This document shows positions 26,248 through 35,615 of a DNA stretch of 64,000 nt, in pieces. This DNA comes from Arenibacter troitsensis (GTDB lineage: Bacteria > Bacteroidota > Bacteroidia > Flavobacteriales > Flavobacteriaceae). The notes below the pieces were generated by a model. It saw only the letters and a list, made by a program, of their open reading frames with translations, made no database searches and had not been told where the DNA came from. The stretch's first letter is position 1, and each line of letters starts with the position of its first letter. The DNA is taken from contig NZ_FXAO01000008.1 in the NCBI RefSeq assembly GCF_900177645.1, positions 124,001 through 188,000 on the forward strand. Reading direction: 5' to 3'. The position numbers and the translations under genes are program-made.

Positions 26248-27522
26248 TTATTGGTTTAGAAAGTCCAAACTCATTTCCGTAAGCGCCTTTACCCCAAGAA
26301 TCATTCCATTTTCATCTATGCTGAAGTCGGGCGTATGATGTGGAAAAGAAGCCGTGCTTCCAGGAGTCATGCCGCCTAAAAAGAAAAAGAATCCAGGTAC
26401 CTCGTTTTGAAAATAAGAGAAATCCTCACCCCCTGTAACCGCTTTTTGTATTTGCACATTATCCTTGCCAGCGACCCTTTTTAAGGTAGGCAACATTTGT
26501 ATCACCAAGTCGGGATTGTTAAAAGTGATGTCCGTATTACTTTTTATCTCAATAGTGGCCGTACCGCCATATGCCTTGGCAATGTCGGGTACCATTTCTT
26601 TCATTCTCTCGGTAACCTGTTTTTGCATGTCGTAGTCCAAGGTTCTTATGGTTCCGATCATTTCGGCAGTTTCGGGGATTATATTGAAACGTACACCACT
26701 TGTAATCTTGCCCACACTGATTACAGCTGCTTCGTTGGTAAGGTCAACTTCCCTACTAATAATCGTTTGAAGGCCATCTATAATCTTGGCACTGATAAGA
26801 ATGGGATCAATGCCCTTCCATGGCTGTGAGCCATGGGTCTGTTGTCCCTCTACCTGAATAACGAATCGTTGCACTGCCGCCATAAGTCCTTCCGATTTAT
26901 ATCTTATCACCCCAACTGGAGTAGCGGAATTGATATGAAGTCCAAAAATAGCATCCACATCCGGATTTTTAAGAACCCCTTCCTTGACCATTAATAGTGC
27001 TCCACCTTCTTCCCCAGGCGGAGGACCTTCTTCGGCGGGTTGAAATATAAACTTGATGGTTCCTTTAATCTTATCCCTATTTTTGGACAGGATTTCCGCA
27101 ACACCCATAAGAATAGCGGTATGGGTATCATGGCCACAGGCGTGCATAACACCTACCTCTTGACCTAGAAATTCTGAGGTAACAGTGGATTTAAACGGAA
27201 GATTGTTTCTTTCGGTGACGGGTAAGGCATCAATATCTGCCCTTAAAGCGATTACCTTTCCATTTTTATTGCCTTTAAGGATCCCAACCACCCCCGTCTT
27301 GGCTACTCCGGTTTGTACCTCCAGCCCCAAGGATTTTAAATGGACCGCTATTTTTTCGGCAGTATTGAACTCCCTATTGGATAGTTCCGGATTTTGGTGA
27401 AAATCCCTCCTCCAATCGATTACCTTCGGTTCAATAGCCTTATATTCCTTTTCAAAATTGTATTTCTGGGCCGTGGAGTTCAAAAACCATAAAAGCATTG
27501 GTAGAATCAAATATAACTTCAT
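26248..27522 (-). CDS. M20 family amidohydrolase, exported
   Basis: 424 residues, a zinc/manganese-dependent peptidase-fold enzyme of the hippuricase / IAA-amino-acid hydrolase group, acting on N-acyl amino acids. The signal peptide (LILPMLLWFLNSTAQ) indicates periplasmic location. Motifs: WRRDFHQNPELSNREFNTA near residue 38, RADIDALPV, MHACGHDTHTAILMG with metal ligands, PAEEGPPPGEEGGALLM, GLHINSATPVG and PHHTPDFSIDE near the C-terminus. The dimerisation (lid) domain lies about residues 215-330. The order and length are normal. It may be co-transcribed with the glutamate-synthase-like gene downstream. Confidence 0.9.
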   Translation of the reverse strand: MKLYLILPMLLWFLNSTAQKYNFEKEYKAIEPKVIDWRRDFHQNPELSNREFNTAEKIAVHLKSLGLEVQTGVAKTGVVGILKGNKNGKVIALRADIDALPVTERNNLPFKSTVTSEFLGQEVGVMHACGHDTHTAILMGVAEILSKNRDKIKGTIKFIFQPAEEGPPPGEEGGALLMVKEGVLKNPDVDAIFGLHINSATPVGVIRYKSEGLMAAVQRFVIQVEGQQTHGSQPWKGIDPILISAKIIDGLQTIISREVDLTNEAAVISVGKITSGVRFNIIPETAEMIGTIRTLDYDMQKQVTERMKEMVPDIAKAYGGTATIEIKSNTDITFNNPDLVIQMLPTLKRVAGKDNVQIQKAVTGGEDFSYFQNEVPGFFFFLGGMTPGSTASFPHHTPDFSIDENGMILGVKALTEMSLDFLNQ

Positions 27523-27777
27523 ACAAATAAATGGGATTTAAAATTTTTGATGCCTAAGATTGAATTGCCTTAAACACTGAACATAGTTTTAATAATTTTA
27601 CAGTAGGTAACATTATAAAAAAAGTTACTTCCCATAAAACTGGATTTAAAGGATAAATATATTCAAATTAGAACTATTAACTCGGTTGGATTATCACAAA
27701 TATTAAAGTTGATTTTTTGATAAGGCTATTTATGGTTAAATTCACCGATCGTAACGAGCTTAATATCTACATGCGTT

Positions 27778-30099
27778 TTGGAGAACTATATTAATGAATT
27801 AAATGAAGCCCAGAAGGCTCCCGTTTTGCATAAGGACGGGCCTTTAATGGTGATTGCAGGTGCCGGTTCCGGTAAGACAAGGGTATTGACATACCGTATT
27901 GCTTATTTAATGAGCCAAGGCGTGGATTCCTTTAATATTTTGGCACTGACCTTTACCAATAAGGCAGCTAGGGAAATGAAAAAGCGTATATCCGATATTG
28001 TTGGAACCTCGGAAGCCAAGAACCTCTGGATGGGTACCTTTCATTCCGTTTTTGCAAAGCTATTAAGGTTCGATGGGGACAAACTGGGCTATCCTTCCAA
28101 TTTTACCATTTACGATACTCAAGATTCCCAACGCCTTTTGTCCGCTATTATTAAGGAAATGGGCTTGGATAAGGATATTTATAAATACAAGCAGGTACAA
28201 AATAGAATATCTTCCTATAAGAACAGCCTTATTACTGTTAAGGCATATTACAATAATCCGGATTTGGTAGAGGCAGATGCTATGGCCAAGCGTCCTAGGA
28301 TGGGAGAAATTTATCAGAACTATGTGGATCGCTGCTTTAAGGCGGGTGCTATGGATTTTGATGATCTACTTTTACGGACCAATGAACTACTAACAAGATT
28401 CCCTGAAGTTCTCGCCAAATACCAGGATAGGTTTAGGTACATTCTGGTAGATGAGTACCAGGATACCAACCATTCACAGTATTTGATCGTTAAGGCGCTA
28501 TCGGACAGGTTCCAGAATATTTGTGTGGTAGGGGATGATGCCCAGAGTATTTATTCCTTTAGGGGGGCAAACATTAGCAATATTTTAAATTTTCAAAAAG
28601 ACTATGACAATGTGGGAATGTACCGATTGGAACAGAACTACAGGTCTACTAAAAATATTGTGAATGCCGCCAATTCCATAATTTCCAAAAATACCAATCA
28701 ATTGGAAAAGGTAGTGTGGACCTCCAATGACGAGGGTCCATTGATAAAGGTACACCGAAGCCCCACGGATGCGGAGGAGGGTAGATTTGTGGCAGGATCC
28801 ATTTTTGAAAATAAAATGCAGAATCAATTGCCAAATGGCAATTTTGCCGTTTTGTACAGGACCAACTCACAATCCAGGGCCATTGAGGATGCCCTTAGAA
28901 AGCGGGATATACCTTATAGAATTTATGGTGGACTCTCCTTTTATCAACGAAAGGAAATTAAGGACGTACTGTCCTATTTGAGATTGGTTATCAATCCAAA
29001 GGATGAAGAGGCACTTAAACGTATTATCAATTTCCCGGCGCGTGGCATTGGTCAGAGCACATTGGATAAACTTACCGTGGCCGCAAATCACTATAATCGC
29101 TCAATTTTTGAGGTTATGGAGAACCTTGAAAGGATAGATTTAAAAATCAATTCTGGTACAAAAAGAAAATTGGGAGACTTTGTGGCCATGATCAAGAGCT
29201 TCCAGATCATGAACGAAAGTGCCGATGCCTTTACCTTGGCGGAACATGTTGCCAAAAAATCCGGGGTCTTATTGGAATTTAAGAAAGACGGGACTCCAGA
29301 GGGAATTGGCAAGATGGAGAATATTGAGGAGCTGCTGAACGGTATTAAGGATTTTGTGGAAGGACAAAAGGAATTGGCCGATACCAAGGGCGACATTGGG
29401 GAGTTTTTGGAGGATGTGGCACTGGCAACCGATCTAGATAAGGATACCGGAGATGATGACCGAGTGGCCCTAATGACCATTCACTTGGCAAAAGGGTTGG
29501 AATTTCCTCACGTATACATTGTAGGGATGGAAGAAGATCTTTTCCCCTCAGCCATGAGTATGAATACCAGGAGTGAACTGGAGGAGGAAAGACGCCTATT
29601 TTATGTAGCCCTGACCAGGGCGGAAAAACAGGCCTATTTAACCTACACACAAAATAGATATCGCTGGGGCAAATTGGTAGATGCCGAACCTAGTAGATTT
29701 ATAGAAGAAATTGATGAAAAATATATTGAAAACCTGACACCTGTTCAGAGATCCAGATACACTCCCTTAATTGATGTTGATATTTTTGGCGATGTTGACA
29801 AAAGTAGATTGAGACAGAACAAACCCATACAAGGCACACCACCCAGCGGTGTTAAGCCCAATGAAAATCAGTTGCGAAAACTCCGTAAATTAAAACCCGA
29901 ACTCAGTACTCCCGTTGGAAACACCAATGCGGTAGACCCCAATTTATCTGAAGGATCCTTGGTAAACCATACTAGATTTGGAAGGGGGCAAGTGCTGAAA
30001 ATTGAAGGGGTAGGAAATGATAGGAAAGCTGAAATAAAATTTGATAAGGGAGACATTAAAAAGCTTTTGCTAAGGTTTGCCAAATTGGAAGTTCTCTGA
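27778..30099 (+). CDS. UvrD/PcrA-type ATP-dependent DNA helicase
   Basis: Superfamily 1A 3'-5' helicase, 773 residues, for nucleotide excision and mismatch repair or replication restart. It begins with LNEAQKAPVLHKDGPLMVIAGAGSGKT (Q motif and Walker A), followed by TFTNKAAREMKKR, LVDEYQDTN (motif II), GDDAQSIYSFRGA (III), YRSTKNIVNAAN (IV), MTIHLAKGLEFPHVYIVG (V) and ALTRAEKQAYL (VI). The C-terminal 45 residues form a tudor-like fold (LVNHTRFGRGQVLKIEG) as in PcrA. The start is TTG at 27778; the nearby ATG at 27771 is out of frame, and the protein aligns from the second residue, so TTG is accepted. Confidence 0.93.
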   Translation: MENYINELNEAQKAPVLHKDGPLMVIAGAGSGKTRVLTYRIAYLMSQGVDSFNILALTFTNKAAREMKKRISDIVGTSEAKNLWMGTFHSVFAKLLRFDGDKLGYPSNFTIYDTQDSQRLLSAIIKEMGLDKDIYKYKQVQNRISSYKNSLITVKAYYNNPDLVEADAMAKRPRMGEIYQNYVDRCFKAGAMDFDDLLLRTNELLTRFPEVLAKYQDRFRYILVDEYQDTNHSQYLIVKALSDRFQNICVVGDDAQSIYSFRGANISNILNFQKDYDNVGMYRLEQNYRSTKNIVNAANSIISKNTNQLEKVVWTSNDEGPLIKVHRSPTDAEEGRFVAGSIFENKMQNQLPNGNFAVLYRTNSQSRAIEDALRKRDIPYRIYGGLSFYQRKEIKDVLSYLRLVINPKDEEALKRIINFPARGIGQSTLDKLTVAANHYNRSIFEVMENLERIDLKINSGTKRKLGDFVAMIKSFQIMNESADAFTLAEHVAKKSGVLLEFKKDGTPEGIGKMENIEELLNGIKDFVEGQKELADTKGDIGEFLEDVALATDLDKDTGDDDRVALMTIHLAKGLEFPHVYIVGMEEDLFPSAMSMNTRSELEEERRLFYVALTRAEKQAYLTYTQNRYRWGKLVDAEPSRFIEEIDEKYIENLTPVQRSRYTPLIDVDIFGDVDKSRLRQNKPIQGTPPSGVKPNENQLRKLRKLKPELSTPVGNTNAVDPNLSEGSLVNHTRFGRGQVLKIEGVGNDRKAEIKFDKGDIKKLLLRFAKLEVL

Positions 30100-30141
30100 T
30101 TCCGAAGGGCGCCATGTGTACACCTAGTATTCTAGGATAGG

Positions 30142-30987
30142 TTATAAATGTTCTTGGATAAAAGCCTTTAATTTAATGGAAGTATCCAAAAGGTCCAACC
30201 CAACCCAGCCGTGACCTCCATTGGGGTACAGGTTAAATTGATGTTACACATTTAGTTCCACTAATTTATCTTTTAGGCTTATTCCTAGGGTATTTGGAAC
30301 TAGTGGATCCTGCGCTACATAAAACAATATAGTTGCCGGAGAAGTTGATTTTACTTGGTATAACGGACTCACCTCTTCCAAAACCCCTGTTTCATTTCCA
30401 AATTGATCTAAAAGGGTCCTCAGAACTTGATTGGGAGTATTTATATATGCCTCGTCCAAAAGGTTGGTAGGCCCCACAATACTGCAGACCATATTCACTT
30501 GTTTTTTAGTGTCGTGAGCGTAGCTCCACAACAATGAAAGGTGTGCCCCGGCACTGGAACCAATAAATCCGATCTCCTTGGAAATTTGAAATTCCTGCGC
30601 TCTATCGTATAATTCCTGTACCAATTGGCCTATGTCATTGATTTGCATGGGGTAGGGCGGATTGTTTTCATCTGCCAATCTATAATTCATGTTTACCACA
30701 GCTACCTCCGGTAATTGTTCCCTGATAAAATCTTTAAAGGCATTCATTTCCGATTTATCACCGGCATTCCATCCGCCTCCATGTACCAAAATCAAAACTT
30801 TAGTTTTACTAGTCCTGTTTTTTGGAAGATAAATGTCATATTTTTGATGGCTATGGGAACCGTATTCCAAGTCGATAATATTCTTGGCCTCCAATGTGCC
30901 CGTACTGGTTTCAATACGATCTTCTGTACAGGAATTACAAGTAACAAAGAGAAATCCAAGAAGTAGGATAAACTGAAACTTATACAT
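30142..30987 (-). pseudogene. Alpha/beta hydrolase (esterase) lipoprotein interrupted by one in-frame stop
   Basis: The uninterrupted part (30244-30987) codes for 247 residues: a lipoprotein signal (LGFLFVTCNSC), oxyanion motif HGGGW, nucleophile elbow GSSAG and the acid VAQDPLVPN. It stops at TAA (30244-30246) before any catalytic histidine. Reading on in the same frame gives HQFNLYPNGGHGWVGLDL, then LDTSIKLKAFIQEHL and a TAA at 30142-30144. That is exactly the missing C-terminal part of this BD-FAE/esterase family, with the catalytic His in GGHGW. No indel is needed; a single codon change separates it from a full 281-residue protein. Either a recent nonsense mutation or an error in the sequence explains it; readthrough is possible but unproven. 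Confidence 0.85.
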
Positions 30988-31033
30988 AAAACATTATTTA
31001 TTATATTGATAACGTTTATTTTGAACCAATAAT

Positions 31034-31654
31034 ATGGCTGAATTTATTAAAATATATCCTGAAAATCCTAATCCTAAGGAAATTAAGAGAGTTGTGGATG
31101 TTCTGCGTAAAGGAGGGCTGATTATTTATCCTACAGATACCGTCTATGGCTTGGGTTGTGATATTACCAACACCAAAGCTTTGGAGAAAATAGCGCGGAT
31201 AAAAGGGGTAAAATTGGCCAAAGCCAATTGGTCCTTTATATGTGCCGATCTCAGTAACCTTTCGGATTACGTAAGACAAATAGACACCTCGACCTTTAAA
31301 ATACTAAAGCGTGCCCTACCAGGCCCCTATACCTTTATACTTCCCGGGAACAACAATCTTCCCAAAGAATTTAAAAAGAAAAAAACGGTAGGTATCCGTA
31401 TTCCTGATAATTCCATTGCCAGGACCTTGGTAGAAGCTCTAGGGAATCCTATCGTTTCCACCTCCATTCGCGATGAGGATGAGCTTTTGGAATATACTAC
31501 CGATCCGGAATTGATCTATGAAAAATGGAGAAATCTTGTAGATATAGTTATTGATGGGGGTTATGGGGACAACATGGCATCAACGGTAATAGATCTTTCT
31601 GAAGATGAACCCATTGTGGTCAGGGAAGGAAAGGGGAGTTTGGATATCTTTTAA
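31034..31654 (+). CDS. L-threonylcarbamoyladenylate synthase (Sua5/YciO/YrdC family)
   Basis: 206 residues, a YrdC-domain protein that forms threonylcarbamoyl-AMP from threonine, bicarbonate and ATP for the t6A modification of tRNAs. Motifs: LRKGGLIIYPTDTVYGLGCD near residues 26-46, KANWSFICADLS, LPGPYTFILPG (the family PGPYT signature), TVGIRIPDN, and STSIRDEDE for the nucleotide loop. It lacks the C-terminal Sua5 domain, so it is the short form; a YciO-type relative of less certain function remains possible. It is divergent from the interrupted esterase gene. Confidence 0.88.
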   Translation: MAEFIKIYPENPNPKEIKRVVDVLRKGGLIIYPTDTVYGLGCDITNTKALEKIARIKGVKLAKANWSFICADLSNLSDYVRQIDTSTFKILKRALPGPYTFILPGNNNLPKEFKKKKTVGIRIPDNSIARTLVEALGNPIVSTSIRDEDELLEYTTDPELIYEKWRNLVDIVIDGGYGDNMASTVIDLSEDEPIVVREGKGSLDIF

Positions 31655-31670
31655 GAAGAAATAAAAAGAA

Positions 31671-31757
31671 TTAAACCTCAGGGCAAGCCCTGAACCCAAT
31701 AATAGGAACCGACCCAAGGGTCGAGGTATTCAACCTGGATCCCGCCGAAAAAGGCAT
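31671..31757. repeat. Dispersed palindromic intergenic repeat, copy 1
   Basis: Contains two perfect small palindromes, CAGGGC-AA-GCCCTG and GACCC-AA-GGGTC, enclosed by ACCTC and GAGGT, so the strand could fold as a stem with two inner hairpins. A diverged copy is at 57867-57960. Both follow the stop codon of a plus-strand gene. Confidence 0.6.
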
Positions 31758-31849
31758 GGTAAGTTCAACTTGCAATTTTAAGTACATCTTACCGACTTCT
31801 CAAAATTGAGTTCCACTTATTATGTTTTTTAACTGCAATTAGAGCAAAA

Positions 31850-31876
31850 AAAAAGCGACCCATAAGGTCGCTTTTT
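31850..31876 (-). terminator. Terminator of the OmpA lipoprotein gene
   Basis: An 11-bp stem (AAAAAGCGACC with GGTCGCTTTTT) and a five-base loop, with a T-run on the minus strand. It starts 19 bases after the stop at 31895. Confidence 0.8.
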
Positions 31877-31894
31877 AAGTTGAATATGTTATTC

Positions 31895-32743
31895 TTAGTT
31901 AATCTTAGGATCTTTCATTCCTTCTTCGATCATGCTGTAGAATTGATCAATTTTTGGAAGTACAACTATACGTGTTCTTCTGTTTTTAGCTTTGTCTGTT
32001 GGGGAAACAGGAATATATTCTCCTCTTCCTGCAGCAGTCATACGCTTAGGATCAACACCATAATCTTTTTGTAAAATACGTACAACTGAAGTAGCACGCT
32101 TCACACTTAGATCCCAGTTGTCATACAATACACCACTGTTGTAAGGATCAGTATCGGTATGACCTTCAACCATAAATTCGAAATCAGGTTTGTTATTAAC
32201 CACTTGGGCAACTTTACCTAGGATTTCCTTAGCTCTCTGAGTTACGTTAAAGCTTCCGCTTCTAAACAAAAGTTTGTCAGAAATAGAAACAAAAACAACT
32301 CCTTTTTCTACACTGATTTCAATGTCCTCATCATCCAAGTTTCCAAGAACACCTTTTAAACTTTGTACCAAAGCCAAGTTTACAGAATCTCTTCTGGTAA
32401 TGGCGTCGTTAAGCTTTCTTATGGTCAGATCCTTTTCTTTTAAACTTTCCAAAGATTTCTCCAAGTTATCGGCACCTTTACTTGTAAGAGTAGTTAGGTT
32501 ACCCATATTGTTGATTAAGTCTTGATTATTGGCTTTAAGGAAGGCATTCTGATCTTCCAAAGTCTGCATTTTTGAAGTTGCAGCGGCCTTGTCCTCTAAA
32601 CAGGTATTTAATTTAACTGTCGCGGAATTTAATAAATCTTGTGCTTCTTTTGCCTTGGCTTCCATATCTGCATACTTCTTCTGTGATACACACGAAGACA
32701 ACAAAAGGGTAATACCTAAACAGCCTAAAATGATTTTTCTCAT
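31895..32743 (-). CDS. OmpA family lipoprotein with coiled coil
   Basis: 282 residues. Lipobox TLLLSSC (Cys18), then a coiled coil of about 90 residues (KYADMEAKAKEAQDLL onward) and a complete OmpA-like peptidoglycan-binding domain: the GHTDTDPYN loop, NWDLSVKRATSVVRIL with the ligand Asp and Arg, and NRRTRIVVLPK. It should tie the outer membrane to the peptidoglycan. Its paralogue at 23529 has lost these ligand residues. The gene has its own upstream region with a TAATTTTG -7 candidate inside an inverted repeat, and its own terminator, so it is monocistronic and probably well expressed. Confidence 0.9.
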   Translation of the reverse strand: MRKIILGCLGITLLLSSCVSQKKYADMEAKAKEAQDLLNSATVKLNTCLEDKAAATSKMQTLEDQNAFLKANNQDLINNMGNLTTLTSKGADNLEKSLESLKEKDLTIRKLNDAITRRDSVNLALVQSLKGVLGNLDDEDIEISVEKGVVFVSISDKLLFRSGSFNVTQRAKEILGKVAQVVNNKPDFEFMVEGHTDTDPYNSGVLYDNWDLSVKRATSVVRILQKDYGVDPKRMTAAGRGEYIPVSPTDKAKNRRTRIVVLPKIDQFYSMIEEGMKDPKIN

Positions 32744-32796
32744 AGTTATGATAATAGAATTAATAATTTATAATTTAATTAGTTCGTTTTAATGTT

Positions 32797-32827
32797 CGCA
32801 AAATTATGTAAAACGCAATATTTTGCG
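32797..32827 (-). promoter_or_regulatory. Inverted repeat over a -7 candidate of the OmpA lipoprotein gene
   Basis: CGCAAAAT (32797-32804) and ATTTTGCG (32820-32827) form a perfect 8-bp inverted repeat with a 15-base spacer. The left arm overlaps TAATTTTG (minus strand, 32799-32806), which fits TAnnTTTG. It may be an operator or a transcript-leader hairpin. No convincing TTG is seen at the right distance. Confidence 0.4.
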
Positions 32828-32839
32828 AGACCAATTTAG

Positions 32840-33844
32840 TTAATCTTTTACTAAATTGTTAAAATTTTTTACATGATTTATATAATAGGCCCATACAATA
32901 GATTTTATTAGGTAATAATCACCTGTATAACAGTCCTTTTCCCTCTTTTTGTAAATTTTCCTAAAATTTCTGTAAAAGCTAAAATGGGCCTGTACTATTG
33001 CCCAAAAATGCTTAAACCTACCCTGAACAATAAAATGTAGTGCCGCTAGGCCATCCAAAACCATTCTTATAAGGATTATTGGAAATACTTTTGGTCCAGG
33101 AAGATTTTTGACTAGCGAAAAAAGGGAATTTCTAAAGTTGAGAAAAGTCTTTTTCGGATTCATACTACTTAAAGTGGAGCCACCTAAATGGTATACTTCA
33201 GATTCTCCTACATAATAAACTTTATAGCCCTTATTTTTGGCTCTCCAACATAAGTCAATTTCTTCTTGATGGGCAAAATAATCTGGATCAAATCCTTTTA
33301 GCTCCCGGAATACATCCGCTTTAATAAACAAACATGCTCCGGTAGCCCAAAATATTTCCCTTACGTCGTTGTACTGGCCATTATCCGCTTCCAATTCATT
33401 AAAAATACGCCCCCTACAAAAGGGGTAACCAAACTTATCAATATAGCCTCCGGCAGCGCCTGCATACTCAAATTGGGTCTTATTTTTATAATCCAATATT
33501 TTGGGCTGTACAATGGATGTCAAAGGGTTGTCATTAAATTCCTTTATTATTGGGGCAAGCCAATCCTTGGTCACTTCCACATCAGAATTTAAAAGGCAAT
33601 AAATATCTGCCTCTATATGGGGCAAGGCATCATTGTATCCCTTGGCGTAACCCCCATTGCTCGAGTTTTGGACGATACCAATCCCTGGATAATTTTTTTT
33701 AAGAAAGGCGATAGAACCATCCGTAGAGGCATTGTCGGCGACATAGACATCAGCCTCCTTGGAGAATTCCGTTACGGATGGCAGAAACTTTTCCAAAAGC
33801 GCTTCCCCGTTCCAATTAAGTATAACTACTGCTATTTTCAACAT
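32840..33844 (-). CDS. Glycosyltransferase family 2
   Basis: 334 residues, a GT-A fold transferase. The N-terminus VVILNWNGEALLEKFLPSV binds the nucleotide sugar. Then come DNASTDGS, the NSDVEV metal-binding (DxD-like) motif and a middle EYAGAAGGYIDKFGYPFCRGR segment, followed by GACLFIKADVFRELKGFDPDYF and HQEEIDLCWRAKNKGY. This layout is close to the rhamnosyltransferase-like group (WbbL type) acting in surface polysaccharide or O-antigen synthesis. The C-terminal 80 residues are basic and partly hydrophobic, suggesting peripheral membrane contact. No other polysaccharide genes are adjacent. Confidence 0.9.
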   Translation of the reverse strand: MLKIAVVILNWNGEALLEKFLPSVTEFSKEADVYVADNASTDGSIAFLKKNYPGIGIVQNSSNGGYAKGYNDALPHIEADIYCLLNSDVEVTKDWLAPIIKEFNDNPLTSIVQPKILDYKNKTQFEYAGAAGGYIDKFGYPFCRGRIFNELEADNGQYNDVREIFWATGACLFIKADVFRELKGFDPDYFAHQEEIDLCWRAKNKGYKVYYVGESEVYHLGGSTLSSMNPKKTFLNFRNSLFSLVKNLPGPKVFPIILIRMVLDGLAALHFIVQGRFKHFWAIVQAHFSFYRNFRKIYKKREKDCYTGDYYLIKSIVWAYYINHVKNFNNLVKD

Positions 33845-34003
33845 TTTCTATAATGCCCAAAACAACAGGCATATATTCAAATTAAGAGGTTCTGATTAAG
33901 TTGGCAATGTAAAGAAATAATTTATATTTAACGATGTATATTTGGACAACCGTTATTCCCAATCCCTTATTTTTATTATGCAATTAGATATAGTGGCATT
34001 CCC

Positions 34004-34453
34004 TTATCCAGGTCTATATTCCGGAATGTCCTTAAGAAAACTATATTGCTCCCTTTCGAAATCCATACTGCAAAAGAAATGATCCAAACCGTTGGTAACC
34101 ATTAAATACTTGGCTTTGAGCAAAAGGTTATATCGGGCGATTTGGTCAAAAACCACTTGGTCAATTTTAGTTTCGGGTGATTTACATTCCACTAAGATTT
34201 CAATACTACCGTTTGGATTAAAGACCACTACGTCGTATCTTTTTTTTAGATTATTAATTAGGAGTTGCTTTTCAACGTTGATATGCGCCTTAGGATAATT
34301 CTTGTCCGAAATTAGATTGTGCACTACGTGCTGTCTTACCCATTCTTCAGGTTGTAGAACCACAAATTTTTTGCGTATGACATCAAAAATATAGATTTTA
34401 TTTTCCCTATTTTTGAATCGAAAGGGATAAGACGGATAGTTTAATGGTTGCAT
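34004..34453 (-). CDS. Small protein with type I restriction HsdR N-terminal-like nuclease domain
   Basis: About 149 residues. The frame extends to 34534, but ATG 34453 is preferred because the upstream part overlaps the divergent holA start and is not protein-like. The core YDVVVFNPNGSIEILVECKSP has the PD-(D/E)xK pattern (Asp, then Glu-Cys-Lys), and the preceding WVRQHVVHNLISDKNYPKA helix is typical of HsdR_N domains. The end YLMVTNGLDHFFC also fits. No methylase, specificity or motor gene is near, so it is a stand-alone nuclease-fold protein, common in Bacteroidota next to holA. Its role is unknown; it starts 26 bases from holA. Confidence 0.85.
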   Translation of the reverse strand: MQPLNYPSYPFRFKNRENKIYIFDVIRKKFVVLQPEEWVRQHVVHNLISDKNYPKAHINVEKQLLINNLKKRYDVVVFNPNGSIEILVECKSPETKIDQVVFDQIARYNLLLKAKYLMVTNGLDHFFCSMDFEREQYSFLKDIPEYRPG

Positions 34454-34479
34454 TGTGCAAAGTTGATGATTTTTTTTAG

Positions 34480-35478
34480 ATGGACGAGGTAAAACAAATT
34501 GTAAGCAATATAAAAAAAGGAGATATAGCACCAATATATTTTCTTACAGGGGAGGAACCATACTATATTGATAAGATTGCGGAGTATATAGAAAAAAATG
34601 CCCTTACAGAAGAAGAACGTGGATTTAATCAGGTTGTTCTTTACGGCAAGGAAATCACCATCGAGGACATCGTTAGTAATGCCAAGAGATATCCTATGAT
34701 GGCAGAACGCCAAGTGGTCATTGTGAAGGAGGCACAACATTTGTCCCGTACCATAGAAAATCTTGTTTCCTATGCCGATCAGCCCCAACCTTCCACTATC
34801 CTTGTATTATGTTATAAATACAATAAACTGGATAAGCGTAAGAAGTTATATAAATCCATTAAAAAATCAGGGGTAATATTTGAAGGTAAAAAGTTATATG
34901 AAAATCAGGTAGGGGACTGGATTAAAAAATCTTTGCACTCAAGGGGCTACGGTATAACTTTTAAGGCTGCCAATCTACTGGTCGAGTTCCTAGGTACGGA
35001 TTTAGGCAAGATAGACAAGGAATTGGAGAAATTGTGTTTGGTTGTCCCAAAGGGAATTGAAATCAACCCAGATGTTATTGAATCCAATATTGGAATTAGT
35101 AAGGACTATAACAATTTCGAACTAAAAAAAGCTATAGGTGAAAGAGATGTTGAAAAGGCAACTAGAATTGTCAATTATTTTGCGCAAAACCCAAAGGACA
35201 ATCCGTTTGTGCTAACCGTAACCCTTTTGTATTCTTTTTTTATACAGTTGCTTTCATATCACGGTTTAAAGGATCACTCCCCCAAGAGTGTTTCCTCCGC
35301 GCTGGGCATTAGGCCATTTTTTGTTGCCGAAATTCAGACAGCGGCCAGAAATTATCCTATGAGACGCGTTAGTGAAATTATTTCCGGCTTAAGGGAATTG
35401 GATGTAAAAGGCAAAGGAGTAGGTTCCAACATATCACAGGCAGACTTGCTTAAAGAACTATTGATCAAAATATTCTAG
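34480..35478 (+). CDS. holA: DNA polymerase III subunit delta
   Basis: 332 residues, normal for HolA, the clamp-loader subunit that opens the beta clamp. The N-terminal AAA+-like domain begins VKQIVSNIKKGDIAPIYFLTGEEPYYIDKIA, with the non-canonical P-loop region of this family, followed by LSRTIENLVSYADQP and YKYNKLDKRKKLYKSIKKSG. The C-terminal collar domain carries YNNFELKKAIGERDVEKATRI and ends with the SQADLLKELLIKIF helix. It is divergent from the HsdR_N-like gene, sharing a 26-base intergenic region. Confidence 0.92.
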   Translation: MDEVKQIVSNIKKGDIAPIYFLTGEEPYYIDKIAEYIEKNALTEEERGFNQVVLYGKEITIEDIVSNAKRYPMMAERQVVIVKEAQHLSRTIENLVSYADQPQPSTILVLCYKYNKLDKRKKLYKSIKKSGVIFEGKKLYENQVGDWIKKSLHSRGYGITFKAANLLVEFLGTDLGKIDKELEKLCLVVPKGIEINPDVIESNIGISKDYNNFELKKAIGERDVEKATRIVNYFAQNPKDNPFVLTVTLLYSFFIQLLSYHGLKDHSPKSVSSALGIRPFFVAEIQTAARNYPMRRVSEIISGLRELDVKGKGVGSNISQADLLKELLIKIF

Positions 35479-35615
35479 GCCCTGTATGGATTGATTGGCC
35501 TACCGCTAGAAAATTAAACAAAAGTGTCTATTTGGAATGCATGGGAATAACCCATTTGGTATAAATCCAAGGAAGCCCTAAGCTTTGGTAGCAACAAACT
35601 TATATTGAGTAGGAA

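Noticed and set aside
33420-33445. GGGGTAAC inside the glycosyltransferase gene, like the sigma motif upstream box.
   Set aside because: No GATAT at the required spacing, and it lies inside a coding region.
35465-35515. TAGGCC/GGCCTA hairpin after holA as a terminator.
   Set aside because: Only six pairs, a 15-base loop and no T-run.
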